Of a DNA stretch of 64,000 nt, positions 35,694 through 45,592 are shown piece by piece. Numbering within the stretch: position 1 is the stretch's first letter; each line of letters opens with the position of its first letter. Where the stretch lies: NCBI GenBank assembly GCA_002869565.1, contig PKUJ01000011.1, positions 186,001 to 250,000 on the forward strand, read 5' to 3'. The DNA is from Arcobacter sp. (GTDB lineage: Bacteria; Campylobacterota; Campylobacteria; Campylobacterales; Arcobacteraceae). The translations under genes and the position numbers were made by a program. The notes beneath the pieces are model-generated. The model did no database searches. It was not told the origin of the DNA and worked only from the letters and a program-made list of their open reading frames with translations.

Positions 35694-36143
35694 CTATGCT
35701 TTATAGACTTTTCTCAACAATGTGTATAAAGTATTTAATTCTTCATCATCTAAAATATTCATATAATCATGAATATTTTGTGCATGTTGTGGGAAAAGGC
35801 TACTCATCTTATCTTTACCTTTTTGAGTAATTGATAAGATATTTGCTCTTTTATCTTTTGGATCTGATATAGATGTAATCCAATCATCTCTTTTAAGATT
35901 TTTTATAACAACTGTTATATTCCCTGGAGTACTCAAAATTAATTTTGTAATATCTCCTATATTTAAATTTCCTCTATGATAGAGAACCTCTAATACTTTA
36001 AACTGGTTAAATGTTAGTTCATGATTTAAAAAATATTTTAACTCTTCACTAAAAAAACGATTATATGTTTTTGAAACTTGGACCCAAGTTTTCATGGCTT
36101 TATCTGTTCGTTCACCGTAACTAATTAAACTTTTTTTATTCAT
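35694..36143 (-). CDS. MarR family transcriptional regulator
   Basis: A 149-residue winged-helix regulator. It has the MarR layout: helices 1-2 with TWVQVSKTYNRFF, recognition region NLNIGDITKLILSTPGNITVVIKNLKRDDWI, the wing DPKDKRANILSITQKGK with the conserved Asp-x-Arg, and a C-terminal dimer helix. Cys residues are absent, so it is more likely ligand-controlled than thiol-controlled. It is upstream of yceI on the same strand and flanked by matching palindromes on both sides, so it probably represses itself and the yceI operon. Confidence 0.92.
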   Translation of the reverse strand: MNKKSLISYGERTDKAMKTWVQVSKTYNRFFSEELKYFLNHELTFNQFKVLEVLYHRGNLNIGDITKLILSTPGNITVVIKNLKRDDWITSISDPKDKRANILSITQKGKDKMSSLFPQHAQNIHDYMNILDDEELNTLYTLLRKVYKA

Positions 36144-36168
36144 TTCCTAACTCCTGATGAAATTATAG

Positions 36169-36180
36169 TACTAACTAGTA
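36169..36180. promoter_or_regulatory. Palindromic operator 2, upstream of marR
   Basis: TACTAACTAGTA, identical to operator 3 and one base from operator 1, lies about 26 bp upstream of the marR start and overlaps the probable promoter region. Confidence 0.7.
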
Positions 36181-36202
36181 GTAAATGTCAAGAGTTAAAA
36201 AA

Positions 36203-36234
36203 TAGAGTTTAGTACTAACTAGTACTAAACTCTA
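36203..36234. promoter_or_regulatory. Palindromic operator 3 within a 32-bp inverted repeat
   Basis: TACTAACTAGTA at 36213-36224 sits in the centre of a larger inverted repeat with 14-bp perfect arms (36203-36216 and 36221-36234) and a four-base centre. It may be both an operator and a hairpin upstream of marR. Confidence 0.65.
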
Positions 36235-36453
36235 TTAGAGAGTCTTAGCTATAGGCATAGCTAAATTTTGAAATTTACAACAATAAAGCTTTATAGAAAA
36301 ATAAAATATCTTAGAAGTTGATTGTTTTTTTAATTTTATGAATATATTTATAAAAAAATGAGCTAGAAATTTATTGAAAAATTGCTTAACCTTTCCGTAA
36401 TAAAATTTTAGATAAAATATCACGTTTTACTAAAAGGTTATGAAGGAATTTAT

Positions 36454-37563
36454 ATGTTATTAACACCAGGACCAACTCCTGTACCGGAATTTGTAAGAAA
36501 GGCTATGGCTGATGTAACCATTCATCATAGAACGCCAGAGTTCGAGCAAATATTTAAAGAAACAAGAGAATTATTATTAGAAGTTTTTGATATGTCTGAA
36601 GTTGTGATGCTTGCATCAAGTGGAACAGGTGCGATGGAAGCTTGTATAACAAACTTAACTCATAAAAAAGCATTAACTATTAATTCAGGAAAATTTGGTG
36701 AAAGATTTGGAAAAATCTGTGAAGCCTTTGGTATTGAATCTACTGAAATTAAAAATGAATGGAATACTCCTGTTTCAGTTGAAGCAGTTGTTGAAGCTAT
36801 AAAATCAGATTCAGATATTGATGCAATCTTTATCCAAATCTGTGAAAGTGCAGGGGGATTAAGACATCCTGTTGAACAAATAGCAGCCGAGGTTAAAAAA
36901 ATTAATCCAAATATTATGATTGTTGCAGATGGAATTACTGCAATTGGTGTTGAGAAAGTAGATACTACAAATTTAGATGCAGTTATTACTGGAAGTCAAA
37001 AAGCTTTAATGCTTCCTCCTGGATTGTCAATGATTGGATTATCTAATGCTGCGGTTGAGAAAATAAATAAAAAAACAGCTGGTTATTATTTTAACTTAGC
37101 TACTGAAATTAAAAAACAAAAAACTAATACAACAGCTTGGACTGCTGCAACAACTTTAATCATTGGACTTAGAGAAATCTTATTACATATTAAAAACAAT
37201 GGTGGCTTTGAAGTTTTATATGAAAAGACTGCCTTAAGAGCTAGTTCTACAAGAGAAGCATTAAAAGCGATTTGTTGTGAAATTTATCCATCAAGTCCTG
37301 CTGATGCAATGACTACTATTTATACGGAAAATGCTCCTGCAATCAGAAAAATTTTAAAAACAAAATACAATGCAAATATAGCTGGTGGACAAGATCACAT
37401 TAAAAGTTTAATTTTTAGAATTAATCATATGGGATTGGTTGAAGATTTCGAGGCTTCTTGGGTTGTAAATGCAATCGAATTAGCAATGGATGAATTAGGT
37501 CTAAGAGTATTTGATGGAACTGCAAATAGAGTTTTCGCATCAAATATGTTTAAAGGTAATTAA
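36454..37563 (+). CDS. Class V aminotransferase (alanine-/serine-glyoxylate type)
   Basis: A 369-residue PLP enzyme. The start MLLTPGPTPVPEFVRKAM and HHRTPEFEQIF are typical of the serine/alanine-glyoxylate transaminase branch (COG0075). SSGTGAMEACI binds the PLP phosphate, VADGITAIGVEKVD has the Asp, and GSQKALMLPPGLS the PLP lysine. It may serve in serine or glycine metabolism in this phylum. It is first in an operon with hisZ (1-bp overlap), purA, DUF507 and carA. AAGGAA precedes the ATG. Confidence 0.88.
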   Translation: MLLTPGPTPVPEFVRKAMADVTIHHRTPEFEQIFKETRELLLEVFDMSEVVMLASSGTGAMEACITNLTHKKALTINSGKFGERFGKICEAFGIESTEIKNEWNTPVSVEAVVEAIKSDSDIDAIFIQICESAGGLRHPVEQIAAEVKKINPNIMIVADGITAIGVEKVDTTNLDAVITGSQKALMLPPGLSMIGLSNAAVEKINKKTAGYYFNLATEIKKQKTNTTAWTAATTLIIGLREILLHIKNNGGFEVLYEKTALRASSTREALKAICCEIYPSSPADAMTTIYTENAPAIRKILKTKYNANIAGGQDHIKSLIFRINHMGLVEDFEASWVVNAIELAMDELGLRVFDGTANRVFASNMFKGN

Positions 37564-38408
37564 TGGTTTTTGAACATGAAATACCAAAAGGAAGTAGATT
37601 ATACTTTGGTAAAGCAGCTCGTGCAAAAAGAGAGTTAGAGTACAAGATTAGCACTTTATTAGATGAAAAAGGCTTTGAAGAGATTGTTACTCCAAACTTT
37701 TCATATTCGCAGCATCAATCAATTGCAAATGATAGAAAACTTATTAAATTTTCAGATGAGAAAAATGAACAAGTATCGTTAAGAGCCGATTCTACTTTGG
37801 ATGTAGTTAGAATTATCACAAAAAGATTAGGAAGAACTACTGACCATAAAAAGTGGTTTTATGTTCAGCCGGTTTTTACATATCCTTCAACTGAAGATTA
37901 TCAAATTGGTTGTGAGTGGATTTGTCATAATAATATTGTTGATATTTTAAATTTAACTGGAAGTATTTTAGATAGCTTAAAAATAAATCCAATCTTACAA
38001 TTATCAAATATAAATATTCCAAAACTTGTTGCAAGTGAATTGGATATAGATATTGATTTATTTAAGAATGGTGAAATTGCAAAATTATTGGAAATAAATA
38101 TCTCTTGGCTAAATGATTTGATAAAAGTTAAAAATATTGAAGATTTAGAAAAATCTATGGGCTTAGTTCCCGATATAATAAAAGTAGAATTAGAAAAACT
38201 TTTAAAAACAGCAAAAGAGGTAGAATACAAAAGTCTTGTTATCGCACCACTTTATCATGGTACATTAAAGTATTATGACGACGTTTATTACAGAGTAATT
38301 CAAGATAATCATGTAATTTGTAAGGGTGGGAAATATAGTGCTGATGGAATCAGCTCTTTAGGCTTTGCACTTTACACAGATAGTTTATTAAAAATTTTAG
38401 AGGATTAG
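37563..38408 (+). CDS. hisZ: ATP phosphoribosyltransferase regulatory subunit
   Basis: HisZ is a catalytically dead HisRS-like subunit that activates short-form HisG in histidine synthesis. The 281-residue protein has the class II synthetase core: YKISTLLDEKGFEEIVTPNFSY, VSLRADSTLDVVRI as motif 2 region, WFYVQPVFTYPS, and a short motif 3 with GISSLGFALYTDSLL. No anticodon domain is present, which separates it from HisRS. It shares one base with the aminotransferase stop and lies 6 bp before purA. A short HisG is therefore expected elsewhere. Confidence 0.88.
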   Translation: MVFEHEIPKGSRLYFGKAARAKRELEYKISTLLDEKGFEEIVTPNFSYSQHQSIANDRKLIKFSDEKNEQVSLRADSTLDVVRIITKRLGRTTDHKKWFYVQPVFTYPSTEDYQIGCEWICHNNIVDILNLTGSILDSLKINPILQLSNINIPKLVASELDIDIDLFKNGEIAKLLEINISWLNDLIKVKNIEDLEKSMGLVPDIIKVELEKLLKTAKEVEYKSLVIAPLYHGTLKYYDDVYYRVIQDNHVICKGGKYSADGISSLGFALYTDSLLKILED

Positions 38409-39665
<1,257 letters not shown>

Positions 39666-39669
39666 GCCT

Positions 39670-40221
39670 ATGAGAATGAAATTACATCATACAGAATATA
39701 TATCAAGAAGAATCGCAAGAGATTTAGCTACCTGTGAAGTTGTAGAAGTTAGAAAAACTAAAGAAGAGATCGCAGTTGAGATTGAAAAAATATTAGATGC
39801 TGACATTGAAAAAGAGCATGACTTAGATGAAAAAGTTGCTGATATTTTAGAAGAGCAAGAAGAAAATATTGAGTTTTATAATGCAGATTATAGACAACTA
39901 TTTTGGCTTACTAAAAAAAGATTAGCAAATGACTATGGAGTTATTTTAAATAATGAAGATAGGTTTTCTGATATGGCTCATAAAATCTTAGATTATTTAT
40001 GGGAAGAAGATTATATTCATTATACTTGTTCAGATAATCAAGTTAAAAATATAATTTTTACTTCAATAGATCAATTTTTAAAAGGTTTTGAAGAGTCAGA
40101 TTCAGCAGTATTAGAGAAGTTAAAACATTATAAGAGAAAACTAATACCAGGAACTGATGAGTATGATATTGTATATCATAGATTATACGAAGAAGAACTA
40201 ATTAAACGAGGGTTAATGTAA
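39670..40221 (+). CDS. DUF507 family protein
   Basis: A 183-residue protein starting at the ATG at 39670, which has AGAGG eight bases upstream; an open reading extends upstream inside purA without family support. DUF507 proteins are found in Campylobacterota and Aquificae and have no established function. The sequence is acidic and helical (YISRRIARDLATCEVVEV, then an EEI-rich stretch, later DYLWEEDYIHYTCSDNQ). No signal or membrane segment, so it is cytoplasmic. It lies 4 bp after purA and 1 bp before carA. Confidence 0.82.
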   Translation: MRMKLHHTEYISRRIARDLATCEVVEVRKTKEEIAVEIEKILDADIEKEHDLDEKVADILEEQEENIEFYNADYRQLFWLTKKRLANDYGVILNNEDRFSDMAHKILDYLWEEDYIHYTCSDNQVKNIIFTSIDQFLKGFEESDSAVLEKLKHYKRKLIPGTDEYDIVYHRLYEEELIKRGLM

Positions 40222-40222
40222 A

Positions 40223-41344
40223 ATGCAAAAAATATGGATATATTTAGAAAATGGGACTTTTTTAGAAGCTAATTCATTTGGTGCAAAAGGAACAAGTGTT
40301 GGTGAAATTGTTTTTAATACATCACTTACAGGATATCAAGAAATTATCACTGATCCATCATATGCAGGTCAGTTTGTAACTTTTACTATGCCAGAGATTG
40401 GTAATGTTGGTGTAAATGAAAATGATATGGAGAGTTCTACTGCACATTGTAAAGGTGTGTTAGTTAGAAATTACCATCATGAATATTCAAATTTTAGAGC
40501 TCAAGGTGATTTAGATTCACTTTTAAAAGAGCATAATGTTTTAGGTATTTGTAATATTGATACTAGATATTTAACTAAAATGCTAAGAGATGAGGGAGCT
40601 ATGATGATGATTGCTTCAACTGAAATTAGTGATAAAGATACTCTTGCAAAACAATTAGAAAATAGTCCTAGAATTGAAGATATAAACTATATTAAAGAAG
40701 TTTCTACAAAAGAAGCATACGTACATAAATTTGGAGCTTGGGATCATGAACAATTAGCTTATAATAAAGCTATGATGAGTGATAAAAAAGTTGTTGTAGT
40801 TGATTATGGTGTTAAAAGAAATATCTTAAATGAACTTGTAGAATCTGGACTTGAAGTAGAAGTTGTTCCTTCTTCATTTAAAGCGGAAGATTTAATTGCA
40901 AGATTTGAAGCGAAAGAGATAGGTGGAATATTTCTTTCAAATGGGCCAGGTGACCCTCTTGTATTAACTGAAGAGAAAGCAGAAGTAGAAAAACTAATCA
41001 ATGCAAATATCCCAATGTTTGCTATTTGTTTAGGGCATCAAATGTTATCAATAGCACATGGATATGATACATATAAACTAAAATTTGGACAACATGGTGG
41101 TAACCATCCTGTTGCAAATCCAGAAAGAATAGTAGAAATAACTGCACAAAATCATAACTATAATGTACCTGATAATATTATAGAGATTGCAGAAATTACA
41201 CATCAAAACTTATTTGATAATACTATTGAAGGTGTTAAATATAAAAATAAAGAGATTTTCTCAGTGCAACATCACCCAGAAGCAAGTCCAGGGCCGCATG
41301 AGTCAAAGTATATTTTTAACGAATTTGCTAAGATTGTAAAATAG
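40223..41344 (+). CDS. carA: Carbamoyl-phosphate synthase small subunit
   Basis: CarA is the glutaminase subunit that feeds ammonia to CarB for arginine and pyrimidines. The 373-residue protein has the N-terminal CPSase domain (GEIVFNTSLTGYQEIITDPSYAGQ) and a class I amidotransferase domain with GGIFLSNGPGDP, the catalytic Cys in FAICLGHQML and His/Glu in SVQHHPEASPGPHE. carB is not in the window. It is the last gene of its operon; a large palindromic element follows at 41373-41430. Confidence 0.97.
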   Translation: MQKIWIYLENGTFLEANSFGAKGTSVGEIVFNTSLTGYQEIITDPSYAGQFVTFTMPEIGNVGVNENDMESSTAHCKGVLVRNYHHEYSNFRAQGDLDSLLKEHNVLGICNIDTRYLTKMLRDEGAMMMIASTEISDKDTLAKQLENSPRIEDINYIKEVSTKEAYVHKFGAWDHEQLAYNKAMMSDKKVVVVDYGVKRNILNELVESGLEVEVVPSSFKAEDLIARFEAKEIGGIFLSNGPGDPLVLTEEKAEVEKLINANIPMFAICLGHQMLSIAHGYDTYKLKFGQHGGNHPVANPERIVEITAQNHNYNVPDNIIEIAEITHQNLFDNTIEGVKYKNKEIFSVQHHPEASPGPHESKYIFNEFAKIVK

Positions 41345-41372
41345 TTTACCTTTTTTGCGCAATCTCTGCGTT

Positions 41373-41430
41373 GAAGTTTGAAAATAGTTCATCACATACT
41401 TTAGTATGCTCCTCTCTATTTTCAAACTTC
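41373..41430. repeat. Nested palindromic intergenic element after carA
   Basis: GAAGTTTGAAAATAG (41373-41387) and its exact reverse complement (41416-41430) enclose an inner pair CATACT/AGTATG (41395-41408). The flanks hold CGTTG and TTGCGCAA-like sequence and an A/T run on each side. It lies between convergent carA and mrr and may act as a two-way terminator or belong to a dispersed REP-like family. No gene fits here. Confidence 0.75.
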
Positions 41431-41471
41431 GCCTTGACCTTACACAAAACGGAAAACTCTTTTACAATTTT

Positions 41472-42394
41472 TTAATCTTCTAGGAAATAATCACTGTCAA
41501 TTTTTTTGATTTCATAAACTACAGATATTGTTGAACCTAAGTCATAATCAATCATAAGATTGACAAGCTTTTTACCATCAATGAGTACAACTTTAGGATC
41601 AATATTTTCTACATATTGAATTGCAACATCGGAAAATTTCCCCGTAGTGATAAATACACCTTTTTTTGCTCTTTGTCCATGCAGTGCTCCAACAAATTTC
41701 TGTATCTCAGGTCTACCTACTGTTCCTTCCCATCTTTTTGCTTGTAAGTATATTACATCTAGACCTAGTTTATCTTCATTGATAATACCATCTATACCTT
41801 CGTCACCACTTCTACCAATAGATTGACCTGCATCAGCTCTAGAGCCACCATATCCCATAGCTATCATTAAGTCAACAACCAACTTTTCAAAAAAATCTGG
41901 AGTATTATCTTTTATTTTTGTTAGTAATTCTGAAGCTAAATCATTTCTAATACTTTGATATGATTTTTGTAATTGTTCCTCCGGTGTCTCATCTGAACTT
42001 GTATTAAAAGATATATCAATAGATTTATTTTTTGAAGAGGAATTATTTCTAGTTGGAGATTGAAATTCAACAAATTCTTCATATTGGTTTAAAATACTTA
42101 TATTAATCTTTTCATGACCCCTTTTAATAATTCTAATCCTCTATTTGTTATTTTAAAATGAGCACGTTTGGTTGCTTCTAATACTTTTGCTTGAATAAAG
42201 TAACTTTTTGCCCACGCAACTCTATTATCAAACTTACTTTGTGTACCACTTGGAAGAATCTCTTTTAAATCCTCTTCTGTTAAATTCATTTGATTTGAGA
42301 TAAATAATCTTGCTTCTCTTAATGAATGTTCAACTTCATCTGCTGATAACTCTAATAAAGGTTTAAAAAAAGATTGAAAATCTGGTACTGCCAT
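41472..42394 (-). pseudogene. mrr: Mrr-type restriction endonuclease, frameshifted
   Basis: Two reading frames together make one Mrr protein. The 98-residue N-terminal part (VPDFQSFFKPLLELSADEV) is the Mrr DNA-binding winged helix. It stops at 42098. The second frame is open from before 42110 and encodes KINISILNQYEEF, a linker, FFEKLVVDLMIAMGYGG and the nuclease core with GDEGIDGIINEDKLGLDVIYLQAKRW, where Asp and Gln-Ala-Lys are the catalytic pattern. Adding one base in the AAAAGGGG tract (42118-42125 on the plus strand as CCCCTTTT) would restore the frame. Mrr cuts methylated DNA. It could be a dead gene, a phase-variable gene or a sequencing error. Confidence 0.82.
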
Positions 42395-42463
42395 TACATG
42401 CCTTTAAATTATAATTATTTAGTATATCTTTTTTAATTTAGAGAATTCTTATTTAATAATTAA

Positions 42464-44026
42464 TTATAAACCTGGCGCTTTCCACATAGAAGTAGTTAAG
42501 CCTTGGTCTACAAGTTCTAATTGCTTCCTATAAAGTTCTTGCCATTTTATTTTTATCTCATCATATAGTTTTTTATTTTCCATATTTGGAAAATACTCTT
42601 TATCCCAAACTACAAGTTCTTTTGCAGCACTTGTTAGGTCTTCGTATACTTCTGCTCCAACTCCTGCACTCATTGCAGCTCCTAGTGCTGTAGCTTCTGT
42701 TACTTTTGGGATTTTGATTTTGCATCCTGTTACATCAGCTAGGGTTTGGCACCAGAGTGGTCCTTTGCTGGCTCCTCCTGCGAAGACTATTTCGTTTATT
42801 TCTAGTTTTGTGAAGGCTTTTATTTTGTCTAGGTTTATTGAGCTTACTATACAGGCATTTTCTTGTAGGGCTTTAAACATTGAGGCTTTATTGCATATTT
42901 CTGGGTCTATTGATAGGTTTATGAAACTATGGCTTGCATGATACCATTTTCCGTAATTCATACTATCTGAGAATATTGGCATAATTCCATATGAGCCTAC
43001 TGGAATATTTTTTGCTTTTTCTTCTAGTACTTCGTAGGGATCCATTCCTAACTCTTGGGCTTCTAGTTTTTCCATATCACAAAAGGCATCTCTAAACCAT
43101 CTCATTATTAGTCCACTAAAGAAAGTGATTCCTTCTGCTTGGGATTGATTTGGTATAACATGTGGATTTACTCTTAGGCTCATGTTTTCTGGTAGTTTTG
43201 CATCTGAGGATATATTTGTTATTTGTTGCCAAAATGAGCCACCTAGAATTGCAGTTTGTCCTAAGTCTATTAGCCCAAGTCCTGCGGAGCCTAATTGCAC
43301 ATCTCCTCCACCTGTTACTACTTTTGTACTTGTTGATAGTCCAGTTTCATTTGAAGCTTCGTCTGATACTGTTGCGATTACAGTTCCAACTTCATAACAT
43401 GGGCAGAATATATCATCTTTTATATCAACTTTTGAAGCCATTGAACTATCCCAAGTTCTTGTTTTCAAAGAGAAAATTCCTGTTGTCCCTCCGTTACTTG
43501 GGTCTGTTGCAATTACTCCTGAAAGTTTTGCTAAAATCCAATCTCCTATCATAGAGATATTTGCTACTTTTTCATAAATCTCAGGAGAATTATTTTTAAG
43601 CCACATGATTCTAGGAAGTGCACCTAATGCAAATGTTTGTCCAGAAATTTCATAAAACTCTTCTTCAATGCCTACAAAAGACTCTTTTAGATACTTAACC
43701 TCTTTAGAAGCCCTTGCATCAACATTTGCAACTGCCCAGAGCTCTTTTCCATCTTTATCATAAAGAACGATACCTTCTCTCATACTTGTAGCACTTAGAG
43801 CTAGTATTTCATCAGGGGTTACTTCTGATTTATTTATTACCTCTTTAATACAGTTTTTTGTTAGTTCCCAATTTGAATCAAAATCAAAGGACATAGAACT
43901 TGGTACATTTTCTTCTTCTAAATGTGTCCATTCTGTTTGACTTGATTCTATTTGATTACCATTTAAATCAAATAATACTGCTCTTACACTCCCCGTTCCT
44001 GCATCTATTGCTAAAAGATATGACAT
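42464..44026 (-). CDS. lsrK: Autoinducer-2 kinase LsrK-like (FGGY kinase)
   Basis: A 520-residue FGGY-family sugar kinase that resembles E. coli LsrK along its whole length: LLAIDAGTGSVRAVLFDLNGNQI, TSMREGIVLYDKDGKELWA, ANVDARA, DPSNGGTTGIFSL, VTGGGDVQLGSAGLG, RWFRDAFCDMEKL, PIFSDSMNYGKWYHAS, and the end LVDQGLTTSMWKAPGL. LsrK phosphorylates DPD (AI-2) inside the cell. Codon choice leans to CTA, ATA, AGC and GCC, unlike neighbours that prefer TTA, ATT and GCT, which suggests transfer. It is the last gene of a three-gene unit with an aldolase and an ABM protein. No Lsr transporter or LsrR is nearby. Confidence 0.88.
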   Translation of the reverse strand: MSYLLAIDAGTGSVRAVLFDLNGNQIESSQTEWTHLEEENVPSSMSFDFDSNWELTKNCIKEVINKSEVTPDEILALSATSMREGIVLYDKDGKELWAVANVDARASKEVKYLKESFVGIEEEFYEISGQTFALGALPRIMWLKNNSPEIYEKVANISMIGDWILAKLSGVIATDPSNGGTTGIFSLKTRTWDSSMASKVDIKDDIFCPCYEVGTVIATVSDEASNETGLSTSTKVVTGGGDVQLGSAGLGLIDLGQTAILGGSFWQQITNISSDAKLPENMSLRVNPHVIPNQSQAEGITFFSGLIMRWFRDAFCDMEKLEAQELGMDPYEVLEEKAKNIPVGSYGIMPIFSDSMNYGKWYHASHSFINLSIDPEICNKASMFKALQENACIVSSINLDKIKAFTKLEINEIVFAGGASKGPLWCQTLADVTGCKIKIPKVTEATALGAAMSAGVGAEVYEDLTSAAKELVVWDKEYFPNMENKKLYDEIKIKWQELYRKQLELVDQGLTTSMWKAPGL

Positions 44027-44035
44027 TGGTAGTTC

Positions 44036-45202
44036 CTATTTTTTTAGTTTTGCTTGTTCTAGTTCCCAGTATTCCATTTCAAAACTATCAGATAAACTGA
44101 TACTTTCATACCCACCTAGTTTATCAGCTTTTAAAACTGCATTCATAGTGTGAGATACAATATCATCTAAAATATTTGCTTCTTTTTCATTTTTCCCAAA
44201 AGTAATAATTCCAAAATCTTTTACAACAGCATAGTTTGGTGCAGGATTTAGCATAATCTCATCTTTTGAAAACTTGTTGAAATAGTTTTTATATAAAGCT
44301 TTATATTCATTAATTGCTTCTTGAATATTTTTATCTTCTATTACAAGTGGAACTCTTTTTGTTCTTATAATATGTTCAGGAGTTAAGACACCTCTTGTTA
44401 TAGTCTCTTTGTCTAAAGATGAATAATAAAGTGCTAAAGGAGTTTGATTTACTTTACACACCATATCTGTGCCTTTTTCTTTTGATATAAGTTCCAAAAG
44501 AGCTTGAACATCAAAATCATTTGCTTTTAGATTAGGTAGTTTATAAGAGGCATTTTCTTCTAAAAATTCTTCTGCTTTACTTACTGCCTCAATCATTTTG
44601 TAATAAGATTTTTTCGCATCATCATCAAAAGTAAAAATACCATGATTGTGCAAGATAATTCCTTCACAAGTATTCCAATCAATATCTTTACTCATATTAT
44701 ATATTTTTTGTGCAAGGATAAATCCTGGCATTACATATGGAACAATTAAAAAGTTTGGAAAAACTTTTTTAATATTTTCAACTCCGCTTTTAGAGTTTGA
44801 AATAGTAACCACTGCATCAGCATGGGTATGGTCTACAAATTTAAAAGGAATAATAGCATGTAAAATAGCTTCCACAGATGGATTTGGAGCAGTTTTATCA
44901 ATCATTGCAGCTTTTTGTTGTGATACCATATCCATATCAGATAAAGTCTCTAATTTAGCCATCTCTTTTAAAGTATCAAGTTTTACAGGTGCAAAACCTT
45001 CTTTTTTGATTGATACTAAATCCCAACCACTACCTTTTACATATAAAATTTCTTCCCCATCTAAAACAGATTTAACAGAAGTATTTCCTCCACCATGAAG
45101 AACTAGTTCATCACTTCTACCTAATAGATTTGAAGTATATATTCTTAAAGCTAAATCACCTTGAAAAGACTTTGCTTCATTTTCATCCCAAAGATTTTTC
45201 AT
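44036..45202 (-). CDS. Class II aldolase/adducin domain protein
   Basis: A 388-residue protein of the class II aldolase family. LVLHGGGNTSVK and LYVKGSGWDL are typical substrate/phosphate loops; HAIIPFKFVDHTHADAV gives the zinc ligand His-x-His, and ILHNHGIFTF a third His. It resembles the N-terminal half of the 650-700-residue bifunctional aldolase/short-chain dehydrogenases of the rhamnulose-phosphate type, but lacks the dehydrogenase half. It lies 3 bp after the ABM gene and 9 bp before the LsrK-like kinase. It may split the phosphorylated product of the kinase. The substrate is inference. Confidence 0.8.
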   Translation of the reverse strand: MKNLWDENEAKSFQGDLALRIYTSNLLGRSDELVLHGGGNTSVKSVLDGEEILYVKGSGWDLVSIKKEGFAPVKLDTLKEMAKLETLSDMDMVSQQKAAMIDKTAPNPSVEAILHAIIPFKFVDHTHADAVVTISNSKSGVENIKKVFPNFLIVPYVMPGFILAQKIYNMSKDIDWNTCEGIILHNHGIFTFDDDAKKSYYKMIEAVSKAEEFLEENASYKLPNLKANDFDVQALLELISKEKGTDMVCKVNQTPLALYYSSLDKETITRGVLTPEHIIRTKRVPLVIEDKNIQEAINEYKALYKNYFNKFSKDEIMLNPAPNYAVVKDFGIITFGKNEKEANILDDIVSHTMNAVLKADKLGGYESISLSDSFEMEYWELEQAKLKK

Positions 45203-45205
45203 TTT

Positions 45206-45490
45206 TTAACCTAAAATTTCTAAATGTTCTGTGTACTTCTTCTCACAAAATGGTTCAAACGATGATTTATAAATTGCATAATGTTCAGTTTTTGCATGTC
45301 CCGCTAATCCTTCTTCCGTCCAAGATTCTACTGCATAAAATTTTCTTCTATTTTCTGTACATTGAAAAATATCATAAAAAAATAGACCTGGCTCTGCTTT
45401 TGATGGTTTAACCATCGCAGTTAATAGTTCTTTCATTTTATCTTCACAACCCTCTTTTGCAATAAAAGTCACTCTTTTAGTGATAGTCAT
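45206..45490 (-). CDS. ABM-domain monooxygenase (LsrG-like)
   Basis: A 94-residue protein from the ATG at 45490, which has AAGGAT seven bases upstream; an ATG two codons earlier (45496) sits too close to that site. It fits the dimeric alpha/beta ABM (antibiotic biosynthesis monooxygenase) domain: VTFIAKEGCEDKMKELL, EPGLFFYDIFQ, FYAVESWTEEGLAGHAKTEHY. E. coli LsrG, which changes phospho-DPD, has the same fold and size. With the LsrK-like kinase two genes away, an LsrG-type role is plausible but not proven; quinol monooxygenase is the other option. Confidence 0.72.
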   Translation of the reverse strand: MTITKRVTFIAKEGCEDKMKELLTAMVKPSKAEPGLFFYDIFQCTENRRKFYAVESWTEEGLAGHAKTEHYAIYKSSFEPFCEKKYTEHLEILG

Positions 45491-45522
45491 TTTCATATCC
45501 TTATTTATTAAATTAAAGTTAT

Positions 45523-45528
45523 ATTATA
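45523..45528 (-). promoter_or_regulatory. Likely promoter of the LsrK cluster
   Basis: TATAAT on the minus strand, preceded by TATAC, lies about 35 bases upstream of the ABM-gene start. A weak -35 only. Confidence 0.4.
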
Positions 45529-45592
45529 GTATATGTTTTTTAAATAGTAATGAAGAGTAGAGAGCTTATTTATAGAGTTTAACGAAGTAAGG

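Noticed and set aside
36235-36423. 62-residue open frame on the minus strand upstream of the class V aminotransferase
   Set aside because: No ribosome site or family; the stretch is AT-rich promoter and hairpin sequence.
42714-43554. Leucine-rich open frames opposite to lsrK
   Set aside because: They arise from the unusual codon choice of lsrK on the other strand and show no domain.
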